Made by a program: the position numbers and the translations under genes. A DNA stretch of 64,000 nt, taken from contig JAJEKV010000097.1 in NCBI GenBank assembly GCA_021234155.1, forward strand, positions 1,926,001 through 1,990,000, written 5' to 3'. Shown here one piece after another: positions 43,000-52,586 of the stretch; within the stretch, counting starts at the first letter, position 1, and each line of letters starts with the position of its first letter. The DNA is from Isoetes taiwanensis. Lineage: Eukaryota > Streptophyta > Lycopodiopsida > Isoetales > Isoetaceae. The notes beneath the pieces were generated by a model that had not been told where the DNA came from, searched no databases, and worked only from the letters and a program-made list of their open reading frames with translations.

Positions 43000-44140
43000 C
43001 CTAACCCTGTCATTGACTGGTCATGGTCAATACATAGATGGCTGCCTGACCCCATATTTTTGTCTAATGTTACGTCGGGTGTGGAATATGTTTGGGATAC
43101 ACGAAGTGGGTTCTTCAGGCGCCTCCACAGATTCTTGAATTCGTGAAAAAGCCGAGGCAGATTCTTGAATTTGAGCAATTCCATCAGATTTTACGACTGT
43201 CTATCTATCTATTGCAAAGCTCTTCAGTTGTGTCATGACCAAAATCACATATGTCTGATCTTACCATGAAATGCCAAACAGTCTGTAAGGGCGAGCAAAT
43301 GGGTATATTTTGCCGATTCAGAGTAAATGGAGATGTTCTTGTCAGACGAATCCATGGAAATAATCTGCATCACGAAAGATCATAGAGAAAGGGAAGGGTT
43401 TAAGCCGAAAGCTGGGAAAGGAAGGACACAAAACAAATGTAGGGGTTCGGTTCAAGATTTTAATAGGAATATAATGCATGAGATTTATAGAAATTTGATC
43501 TGTGAAGCTTCTAAAGTGCAGGCTGTAAGGCCTTCCGAAACAATCCAGATGTTGGACTCTTTTGATAATACTGCATTGATCCTGATGTCTTGCAATTGAA
43601 TCTGAAGCTTTGCAGCTGCATGTGGTGATCCAGGCCAAGCTATTTCCCACAACCCTATTTCCGTTTAGGTTTCTTCTACAATTTCTCATCAGCCCACTTC
43701 AGACAAAAACTAACCTAAAGGTCCGGCTAAGACAGCGGAATGCCAAATGTGCTCCATTGCCACAACTCAGAAATTTCCCCACAAAAGTAAGCCGGAAATA
43801 TGTACCAAGGAAAAAGAATTATACGTGTCGCCAAGATAATAAAGCATAAAAGAATCGAATGTTTGAAACTAAATTATATACGTGTAGATAAGTTTATCCT
43901 TATATTAAAAGTTAACAATGCATAAAATTACTTTTTATTCTAATTTTCACTTGAATTTATTAGAATTAGACATTTCGAGAATAATTTTTTTTTTTATATT
44001 TAGTGATTTAACAAGTTTAAAATTTGGCAATCAGGATAATTTGCAAATCAAACCTGATGATTTGATAATAAGGCCATTTTTCCACGATCTTGTTGTCTTA
44101 AAATTATTGAAGTGTGATTGAGCCAACTCATCATATAAGA
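43000..44140. other. Non-coding region upstream of the Helitron
   Basis: No supported gene. A 90-codon frame at 43327-43599 (+) has no recognisable features. 43850-44110 is strongly AT-rich. Confidence 0.45.
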
Positions 44141-44148
44141 CACCATGA

Positions 44149-44672
44149 CTTTTCCATAGCAACTTTTTGGACATGTCTCATTTCAAGTTCATACAAATAT
44201 AATGTCGCATTTTCTTCCGGGGGAAACCCCCCACCACAAAATGCGACAGCCAAACGTGGCCAATTCCATGTCTTTTTGGCCGCAATTTTCAGATGTCTGA
44301 AAAAAAAAGGTAGGCTATGCCACGAGCTTATTGTTTGTCGCCGGATCTGTGCCACTGGCATCAGACATCTCCGATTCCCATAAAGGGCATGCCGGATCTG
44401 TGCCATTTGCATTAGACATCTCCGATTTGGCACAAAGGGCAACTCCATTGCGCCCCAGGAATGCATCACTTCCCCTGAAATTGCAGAAGAAGCAGAATGT
44501 GGAAAACCTAGATCATCGGACATGTCTCATATTGATAGGACATGTCTTATATTTGATAATAAAAAACTGATTTTTAGGACGTGTCTTATGTATGACATGG
44601 AGCTTACGTGGTGCTCAAAAGAGTGTCTTATAAAAATGTGACAGCCATAAAATAAGACTGCTATGGAAAAAG
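44149..44672. mobile_element. Putative MITE-like element
   Basis: The ends carry inverted copies of CTTTTTCCATAGCA (44149-44161 and 44659-44672). The interior has a hairpin with 11-base arms (TGTCGCATTTT at 44203-44213, AAAATGCGACA at 44238-44248), a 51-bp tandem duplication (44340-44390, 44391-44441) and four copies of GGACRTGTCTYAT (44169, 44518, 44538, 44577). No transposase is present. I could not identify a target site duplication, so the exact ends are uncertain. Confidence 0.45.
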
Positions 44673-44679
44673 GGCCTAA

Positions 44680-45150
44680 ATTGACTTAAAATTATGAGGA
44701 TTTCACAATGCATAAAGTCTTATCACTTTTGAAAATACTTTAAAAAGAGTTTTAGGTATGAAACGATAAAGTTTCTCTATTAAGAAGAATTTTTTGAATA
44801 GTTTTTTATTGATAAAATAAATTATATTGAAATAATCAATAATAAACTATTCACTTTTTTTTTGTTAGAATATAAAGATAATGATTTTATTAATTTCAAC
44901 TTAGAACTTCTTTTAAATATTTTGAAAAGACAATATTTTAGTCATGTATTGTTCTTCTTATATGAAAGTTTAATTCTAAATAGATTGAATTGAAATTTAT
45001 CTAGATGCTTTTATAACCTTCATACTTCTGATTTAAAGATAAACTAACAACATGATTTAAAATCATGAAGAGTTAAAAAATACATATAATCTTATTATAG
45101 TATCATTGAAGTATATTTATTAGATTTAAAAATCCAAATTTTGTTAAATA
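44680..45150. other. AT-rich non-coding DNA
   Basis: Very AT-rich, with no frame or motif of note. Confidence 0.5.
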
Positions 45151-45152
45151 TG

Positions 45153-45709
45153 TCATCCTTCTTGTATTATGAAGATCCCCAGAAGTTGTAGCCCATGAAC
45201 ACAATAAAATTGATCTAGAAAAAGGAATTCCCTATCAATCAAGAATGCCCAAATATCCTCCAAATCCCTTCTGATCCAACCCAACCAAATATAGCTGTGA
45301 TTAGCAAGAATAGTTATGCGGACTAAATATGATGGAGAATAAGGCAGATTAACCGAAGATTGTGCCGAGGGATCAGAGGAAGATGAATATAGTAAAGTAA
45401 CAGAAGGAGTTTGATCCATTGGAAGCACGAAAATTGAGTGAAAGGAAAGGGATGGAACAAGATTCAATGTACAGATATAGGAGAGAGCAGCTTATATAGT
45501 TCCAGCTTAACCGAATTTACCATCCAGGCACTATGGAGATAGAAGGTAGCAAAAGCCGGACGATCAATTCCAAGAAACTCGACCCTCCACAGCTTCAATG
45601 TTTCCTCTGAATTTATAGCAGGAATGCCACTCTCACCAACAAAATAAATCTCTGGGACCAGCATCTCATCAACTAAGTATGTCCATAACTCTGCAGCAGT
45701 ACCTTCCAA
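45153..45709 (-). pseudogene. Unidentified coding-like remnant
   Basis: Two adjoining minus-strand frames (45709-45464, 45467-45153) overlap by 4 bases. The first reads EGTAAELWTYLVDEMLVPEIYF and the second ends LLGIFIIQEG. Composition is more balanced than in the flanks. No family is recognised; it could be a retroelement fragment. Confidence 0.2.
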
Positions 45710-45719
45710 CTAGCCACAA

Positions 45720-47100
45720 GATAACTGTTGAGATCCTTCAATAGTAACAAAGTATCTTGAGATCTCGAGATCAAAAGAGGATGGAGGAGAATGCACTGGA
45801 GAGGATGGAAAGATTAAAAAGAGCGACAGGGGTAATCCCATTGAGACATTGATGACCTAGCAAATGCACTAATGACCTATGGTGCAATTGCAGGTTCCTT
45901 TTTTGAAAACATGAAAATTTGCCACTTTTAGCTTGTTTTTAAAAACCCATGCACCAAAAAAAAATTGCCATTCGAAATGGACAATCTTTAAAGAGGAGAA
46001 CATTTTTTGGTTTTTGTCAGACTAAAAAAGACTACTTCTTTGGAGCGCTTAAATACAAAAGAAAAGGAAAATGTCTATGCGCGCATAGATATCAAGAGGA
46101 ATAGTTACGCAAAATCAACTGATCATTTGTGTTGCTCGCCGAAGGTGACTTTGCACAGCCATTTGCTCCATTAAAAGCAACTTCCTTTGACAGACTTTGA
46201 AGAGAAACAATTGTAGACTTGTTGCAAGCTGTATACTTTAATGGTATAATAACTTAAACTATATAGTGCCAAAACAATTGCAAGCACTAGCTATAGAACA
46301 TCTTAAACATGTAGTCGTAACATTACAAAACCCAATTGAATGATGCTTAACTAGTTGAACAATGGTCCCTCGACGAATTATACTTTATGAAATGTCTGTG
46401 CAATGTGTGAGCAAATAAGAAACAACAGCCACTAAACAAATTAGCCACAACACAACCAAAGACATGGGAAAAAAAGTTCCTAGCTATGGTTGAGAAGGAC
46501 ATATTGATGAGCTATGCACATAGAGCCAACTAGAAGAAAAAAAGGTTGTCATGCTATTGCATAAAGCGTGCATAACCTACAAGGTGGAAAAGAATATAGC
46601 CAAGCTATATATGTGCTCATAACCAATAGGACTTTTTCAAACCATAAATGCAAAAAATAGATGCAAAAAACCCTAAGCAAGTTGAGACCAAAATTAAAAG
46701 GATGTGGTATGCAATGACTAGGTTCGAAGTAAAATATGTAGGTAGGAAAGTATTGGGTAGGACGTGGCCAGTACAAAATGAGTAGGTTATTAAAAAAATG
46801 GGTAGGTAGAATTTCACCTGGTAGGTATAGTCTATGCGGGCATAGACAAAAGTCTTTTGCTATGCGTGCATAGCAAAAGACTTTTTTTCTTCCTCAGATT
46901 TTTAAGCATGATTTCATTAATTGGAGAAAATAACGCAATTTTGAGAATTTTAAGCACACCTAATTTGCTCAAGCACGAATATTTTCACCTAGTTCTCGAG
47001 CCCAAGATACATGAGGTCATTAACATACACATATACATACAAATTATGTGTTATACTTGTACGTGTACGTGATACTTGTACAAGCCCAATAATGGCGCTA
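45720..47100. other. Non-coding region with palindromic repeats
   Basis: No gene is supported. It contains TCTATGCGCGCATAGA (46074-46089), TCTATGCGGGCATAGA (46831-46846) and a near-perfect palindrome at 46848-46885, listed separately. Confidence 0.5.
46848..46885. repeat. 38-bp palindrome with 2-base centre
   Basis: Two 18-base arms (AAAAGTCTTTTGCTATGC and its exact reverse complement) flank GT. The inner part is TATGCGTGCATA, the motif shared with 46074, 46831 and the array at 58.4-58.6 kb. Confidence 0.9.
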
Positions 47101-47140
47101 CAATCTACACCAATAATTCACATCAATAATTTTACTTCAC

Positions 47141-47148
47141 TATAAAAA
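47141..47148 (+). promoter_or_regulatory. TATA box candidate
   Basis: TATAAAAA lies 34 bases before the ATG at 47175. This would give a very short leader. Confidence 0.35.
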
Positions 47149-47174
47149 CAGCTCCATTCGGTCATTCATCTTGC

Positions 47175-47417
47175 ATGGCTTCCTTGTCTCCTCGTCCGGA
47201 GCACATCCGATCCTTCAAGTGCTACTTGAGCTACAACGATCTGTGTGAATGCTATAGAAATGGTATTAACCTTGATCCATGGCTCCAGTCCAAAGCAAAT
47301 GGTCCTGCGAGTGCTTGTAGGAAGCTCACTCGTGTCGTGGTCCACCTTTATTGGCTTCCTGATCAGGAGATCTATGAGCTGAATGGCATCACCTTAGCAG
47401 GTGTTGATGATGAGTGA
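47175..47417 (+). CDS. Small protein of unknown function
   Basis: An 80-codon frame preceded by a TATA-like box. The product is soluble and cysteine-containing (SFKCYLSYNDLCECYRNG near the start, ACRKLTRVVVHLYWLPDQE near the end) and has no signal peptide or membrane segment. No family is recognised. Promoter-like context and balanced composition favour a real gene; it could also be a first exon or a fragment. Confidence 0.35.
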   Translation: MASLSPRPEHIRSFKCYLSYNDLCECYRNGINLDPWLQSKANGPASACRKLTRVVVHLYWLPDQEIYELNGITLAGVDDE

Positions 47418-47430
47418 ATCGTTGAAGACT

Positions 47431-47605
47431 TGTGTACCTGCCAAGGATATAATAATGATATATGAGCACTTCTATAGTATGTAAGGATGTAATAAGCATA
47501 ATCAATATTTTCAGTGATGACTACTGTATCTGTTAAGGATATAATAATGATATGAGCACCTATGAACTATGTAAGGATGTAATAGCACAATGAATATTAT
47601 CTGAT
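47431..47605. repeat. Tandem duplication of about 92 bp
   Basis: GGATATAATAATGATAT...GAGCAC...TATGTAAGGATGTAATA occurs at 47431-47515 and again at 47525-47605, just 3' of the small gene. Confidence 0.7.
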
Positions 47606-47609
47606 GTAT

Positions 47610-48075
47610 CATACCTGAGTATAGTGTAAGGTTGTGCTCTTCGACCTCCACTTTATTTGCAAGCAGTCTCTAATTTCAATCACACGGCCTGGTCTCTACC
47701 GCCCAACCGTAGTCTATTGTTTTCAAATGTTGGTAGTGTGGCGGGTCATTCGGATTGGGTCTCCAATTCTTGCTCCAGCAATCCCTATACTGCATTGCAT
47801 ATGAGGTTCCCTTTCTGACAACAGGCTCAAATCAAGAGACAAACACCTCTTCGTAATGAGGGAGATTAGGGTCTTCTATTGGGTCCTCTTCGTCATAAAA
47901 GTTAAAGTATATGGTGTTTTTATGTTTATTTATAAGAATATGTAATACGATAGAGCCTTATTTTCATTTGGCCATTATTATACATCACCCTTTAACATTT
48001 TAAACTTGAAAACTAGTTCAATAGGTTAATTAGCTCATGTGAACACCAAATCCGTTTTCAAAATTTATTTTTTCC
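47610..48075. other. No gene seen
   Basis: Intergenic sequence. If 48.1-56.7 kb is one transposon, its left terminus should lie in or near this interval; no terminal inverted repeat was recognised. Confidence 0.4.
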
Positions 48076-48084
48076 AAAGTTAGA

Positions 48085-48165
48085 TGTTCCCGTTCCGAAG
48101 TGTTCCAGTTCCAGTTCCGGTATTTGGGGTGCCGTTCCAGTTCCCGTTCCGGTTCCGGGTAACCA
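48085..48165. repeat. (GTTCC)n-like repeat at the transposase C-terminus
   Basis: Degenerate GTTCC/CGTTCC repeats replace the expected end of the protein, giving a glycine/asparagine/threonine-rich tail. This may mark the end of homology or an inserted repeat. Confidence 0.6.
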
Positions 48166-50812
48166 TGATCCACGTCGGGCAGTTATCATGTGGCCTGATC
48201 AGCAAGAGCATTCCTTTCTTGACATCTTGGTAGGGGTCGAATATTTCAACTGGGTTCTTGGGTCTACCCGAGAAAGGCCCTACATAATGAGATGCTTCAA
48301 TGTGCTGATCCACCAACACGTTTTCGGGTTCTTCCAATGCGTCTTGCCTGGTGCTGGGCCAGAAATCTTGAATGACAGCTCTGCCGGGCTGAACGTCCCC
48401 AAGCACTCGCAACAAGGTGAACCAGTAGTCAATAACTTCATTCATATATGTGTTGGACCATGAGTTATCGCCAGCTCTAGAAATAGCTACCCAGTGCATC
48501 ATGTGCTTGGCAATAGAAGCTCTCAATGCACCTATATCTTTCAAGCTCCCATATGGCTGCACGACCTTAGGTGATCCTCTTTGAATCATAGGTAAACCTT
48601 GGGCATCCTCCTTCCACATTCTGATTCCCTTTTCAGGTAGCCACTCCCTATGCCCTGGCCTCATCTTGTAGAGCATTAATGGCCATCCATTTTTCATGCA
48701 GAACTTGAAGAGTAGAGGTTCCAAATGACCACATAAATGGTCCTTCTTATCAGGGATAAAACCTTTCACGAATTCCTTCCAATTAGGAACCTCTGACACA
48801 AGGTAAGGTGAAGGAGACTTTGAACTACACTGCCTGAAGAGTTGCATAAGCTCTGGAATAGTCAATGCATCTGATCTTCTCATTAGAGTAGAGTAGTTTC
48901 CAAAGAGGGCATCTATGTCATCGTGGGTGTGTCCAACCATCATGAATCCCAGCTGCACTTGATCGAAGACACCTAACCAAACCAAGTATGACAAGTAAGA
49001 GAAAAAGATACCTGTTCTTGTTTGACCTCGAGCAATTGTCGAAGCCGCAAGTAAAGCCTCCTAGGCAACTTCTTCTCGTACCATAGGGCCCTTGAGAGGA
49101 GGCGTAAAAATCATTTCTAGTGCCATTTACCATTTTTGTCCTAAGGGCATCCGTGTTTAAAATTGCTCCACCTCGCCAGCCTTCGGGGATGATCAGATGT
49201 CTCAAATGTCCCCAATTGTCCTCGATTGATTCTCCAAGTGTTTTCAAGGTATGATTTAAAGATCCCACATGAAAATTGAATCATCGGGCCGAGGTCCAAA
49301 GGAGAAGTGGCCCAAGGCACCTACACCATGCCCGTGCATGAGAGCACCAGAACACTCACCTTCAATCGTTCACCCCTCCATACGGACTTTGCTAGCTTTT
49401 CTAGGCGAGGAACCATGGTCTTATTCTGATCCATCTTATCATGTATAATGGTTAAAGCATATTCAGGAGATCGATGAGACAAAGCTCTCCATGATCAGTA
49501 GAGACTCCTGCATGAACCTCTTGATGTATGTCCTTTTTAGTCAAGATGGAAGGTAATCTCTTCACATTCTCTCTAGTGCCTCCACTCGTAACCTTTGAGC
49601 GGTGTGGCATAGTCTCAGCATTTTCATCTATATACATAGATAGCATATGCCAGCTTCGCCAAAGTGTATGAGATCTTGTCTTCTTAGATCCGGAGTTTCC
49701 ATGCTCGCGCAATCCCGGGCCACTCAAAATAGCTTCCTCCATTTGTAAAATGTAGAAATGGGTATACCATAAGCACTATGCCATGCCTTCACGCAGACTT
49801 GCTTGTTGTTCAGCATTACCTTTGTGACAGTTCCATTCTCTGAGTAAAGATCTAGCATATTGAACGCAGAAGTTGTGCGTTCTGAGCTTTTTATATTCCA
49901 GTAAAAGGTTCTCATGCAGGCTATCTCTTTAAACGTGAAATTAGCACAACATCTCTTCAAGCAGCAGAGCGAGGACCTGAACTGCAAGATAGCGTCAGTT
50001 GTGGTTTTTCTTTCACATTTGTTTAGGGCGGAGCGTGGTCTGGCCCTCCTGTTTACCATGTGGTATTGTCTTTTTTTTTGTATTCCAACCTCCGGCCTGA
50101 TAGCATAAGGTTCTTTCTCGAACTCTGTCTCCTTCACGACTGAAACTAGACTTGAAACTGGAATACTGTCTACTAGAACCAATGCTATTGGCCATCTCAC
50201 CAAATCATGCACCTGCGGTATTTCTGCACAAGCCTGACAGCGCATAGAAATATTGTCGGGCATGGGCAACAGGTTCATAATAGAAACCCCTATTAATTCT
50301 TCACCCAGCTTCATGTCAGACACATCATGGTTTGGATCTGCGAAGACGATGACACCTGAAGCATAAGGCATATTGCAGCACTCACGCAGTAACGAGCATG
50401 TCTTCTCCACTAGTTGATCTCTAGAAATCCCATGCACTTCACTAGGTTTACTATTTTCTACACTATCATTTTCTCTGACCTGCCAATTTATCCGTTTAAT
50501 CTGACCCAGGTGGTGTGCAAACATCGGGTGCTGCATCGATTTCATTCTTCACGCCGCTTTTGCACCAAAGAACAAAGCTACCGATAGCTTCGCCTAGCTT
50601 GTCCAATTCCGGTTCGGGAAACGGAAGTGGTATCTGCCCATCAAACACAACTAAAACTGAAACTACTATCAAATCCTCTGGCACAGGAACGTTGTGGTGG
50701 TGCATGAAGTTGTGCACTCTGCCTTCAGCCACTTTCTTCCCCAACAAGTAGAATGACTGTAAAGCTTCCATCCTACAAACCAGGTCAACATTGCTCGTCA
50801 ACAACGCCATCG

Positions 50813-51130
50813 CGATCCTCTGGACTACATTGGTAAAAAAATAACTGGGACACTAAAATATCTATAGCCCATTAAAAAATCATTTTCCTCTAGGATTGCA
50901 GGACAGAATACCTCCACAAGATCGCGAGCGCGATCGTGATCCTCTGGATCACATTGGTACAAAAATAATAGAGGAACAGTATTCATGGTCCCATCAAATA
51001 TTATTTTATGAGCTCTGCTCTAACTAAAATCTTCTTCAGCTCTAACTAAAATCTTCTTCAGCTCTAACTTAAATATTTATGGCCCATTAAGAAATCATTT
51101 TCCTCTAGGATTTACCTCCACAAGATCGCA
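50813..51130. repeat. Duplicated intron segments next to the transposase splice acceptor
   Basis: GATCCTCTGGA-ACATTGGTA-AAAAATAA occurs at 50814-50843 and 50939-50969; CCCATTAARAAATCATTTTC...CCTCCACAAGATCGC occurs at 50868-50926 and 51071-51130. AGCTCTAACTAAAATCTTC is repeated three times around 51020-51075. The second copy also duplicates the splice acceptor. Confidence 0.7.
50920..50935. repeat. GATCGC...GCGATC site in transposase intron 1
   Basis: GATCGCGAGCGCGATC is a near-palindrome of the type forming the array at 52.7-53.0 kb. Related sites in the same intron are GATCGCAGTCACGATT (51124-51139) and GATCGCAGTCGCGATT (51203-51218); the latter is preceded by CTCAGCAG exactly as in the array. 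Confidence 0.7.
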
Positions 51131-51944
51131 GTCACGATTATTTCGAGCGAGCAGGTTTATAACTTGTACCTGACGTTGCGTTCAACGACAATAACTCAGC
51201 AGGATCGCAGTCGCGATTCCTTTAGGCAGAGATCCGAGCCTGTGCTGTTGAACAAAGAAAAGCCTACCCGAGTAAGTCTTCCAAATTAGCTGTAAACGTA
51301 AATGTTAATTGCAACTGTTATTTCCACAACGAATATCTATTTTAATGTTAATTAGAATGGAGAACTATCCTAATTTAGTGTCCATATAGCAGATCTATAA
51401 CCATATAAGGGAGATCACCCAATTTACGGTGATGGACTGCACCACTAAACATCTTTGGGTATGCGCTGTGCCTTTGGCAAGGCGTATTTATGCCCAATAT
51501 TAGGATCATCCATTCTAAAGGCATTGAATAAGCCATTCTATGCCTGAAACCGAGCTGTCTAAGCCCTTCATAACTCCATTCCTTTGAGAAATGCACCATT
51601 GGTGGACGGGCTCCCTTAGCAGATTACAGAGAGCCATAAACAACATATACCATATTAGGGATGGTGTTATTACAGTAAAATGAATGGTGTGGATGTGGAG
51701 GGACGCAATCATAAATCATTTGAGGCTATAATTCCAAAAAACCTCTTATTCCAGAAATTTGATGCCAGAACTCTTATCTGGGACACAGGAATTGCAAAAT
51801 CCTCTCAGCTAGCACTTTGTAATCACATATTACTATTATCTCCCATACAAAAACAACAAAACAGCACTCACCTCCTCAATTGAGTAATGTCGGGCAGCAT
51901 ATGCAGTGAAGGCCTTAGGATTGTGAACCCTGGCAGTTTGCGAG

Positions 51945-52056
51945 ACTCGAGCGCCTTCAAGAACAGAGCGAGTGCCTTCAAGAACAGATCGGAGGCCTTC
52001 AAGTACAGTTAGGGCGCCCAGGAACAGATCGAGCGCCTTCAGGAACAGCTCGCTTG
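51945..52056. repeat. 21-bp tandem repeat encoding heptads
   Basis: Five degenerate copies of a unit like GAGCGCCTTCAAGAACAGATC lie in exon 1 of the transposase. On the minus strand they encode seven-residue units such as LFLKALD, LFLGALT, VLEGLRS, VLEGTRS and VLEGARV, which would place leucines regularly on a helix. Confidence 0.7.
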
Positions 52057-52063
52057 AATTCAA

Positions 52064-52586
52064 AATTGAATACCCGCCAATAAGAGCGAGCGCGAAAATT
52101 AGTTGCGAATTTCAAACGTAGTTGTCCTTTTCCGTCCGTAACTCCTCCGCGCAGACAAGCCAGAAAAGATTGCTTTATTCCCTGGAGCTTTTATTACGCG
52201 GTGATTTCGTACAAGGACGTGGTTGCATGTCTCCCTCAACGTACAGATTTTCAATTCGGACGTCCAGGTCCAGAGGCACCTCTTGTCCGGAACACGTCTT
52301 AATTATAGCAAATTTGTTACGCCTCCATAAATGATGGCGGCTGCATTAATGGTGTGTAATTATTGATGCCGGCTGCAATAATGGCGTGCAATTATGGCGC
52401 GTCAGAATTCGCACGTGTGGCATTAATTTCGGGCGACCCCGGGAGTAGCACTTATTCTCAGAATTCGCCGAAATTTTTTTAAAGGGAAGTAGCGCCGTCG
52501 AGGATTTCCGCGCCTTCAGCTCAATTGCGTCTTCGATCGCAGACCGAGGAAAGCCACTTTTCAATCTATTCCGGCGCCCGCGATCC
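52064..52586. promoter_or_regulatory. Shared divergent intergenic region
   Basis: The 5' ends of the transposase (-) and ParB/methyltransferase-like gene (+) face each other across about 520 bases. The interval is GC-richer than most of the window and contains CGATCGCAGACC (52535). I see no clear TATA box for either gene. Shared regulation is an inference. Confidence 0.35.

Larger units (their letters stand above)
38600..43000 (-). mobile_element. Autonomous Helitron, decayed
   Basis: Minus-strand frames from about 42984 to 38658 together give the order N-terminal zinc region, Helitron-like Rep with HUH motif, and PIF1-type helicase, which defines the RepHel protein of Helitrons. The termini (TC start, CTRR end with hairpin) could not be placed. 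Confidence 0.8.
48080..52063 (-). pseudogene. DUF7869-type transposase gene, two exons, decayed
   Basis: Exon 1 (52063-51872) ends GAG|GTGAGT; intron 1 (51871-50820) ends TAGTCCAG; exon 2 starts at 50819 in the same phase, joining HYSIEE to RIAMALLTSN. Exon 2 encodes two similar LG-E-type modules (LDKLGEAIGSFVLW about 50600 and MKLGEELIGVS about 50300) resembling the DUF8039 domain of plant transposases. Then come CCLKRCC-like cysteines, VCVKAWHSAYGIPISTFYKW, REHGNSGSKK, IHDKMDQNKTMVPRL, MHGHGVGALGHF, DNCSRSNKNRYLF and VGHTHDDIDALFG, the order known for DUF7869 proteins with a presumed RNase-H-fold nuclease. At least six one-base shifts break it (near 50510, 49735, 49460, 49375, 49255 and twice at 48990-49050). 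No ATG precedes exon 1 in frame. Family naming is from memory. Confidence 0.65.

Noticed and set aside
44131-44523. 130-codon minus-strand frame
   Set aside because: Contains the translated 51-bp tandem repeat and lies in a MITE-like element.
51375-51712. Minus-strand frames inside transposase intron 1
   Set aside because: They overlap each other, have no motif, and the intron splice sites join exons in phase without them.
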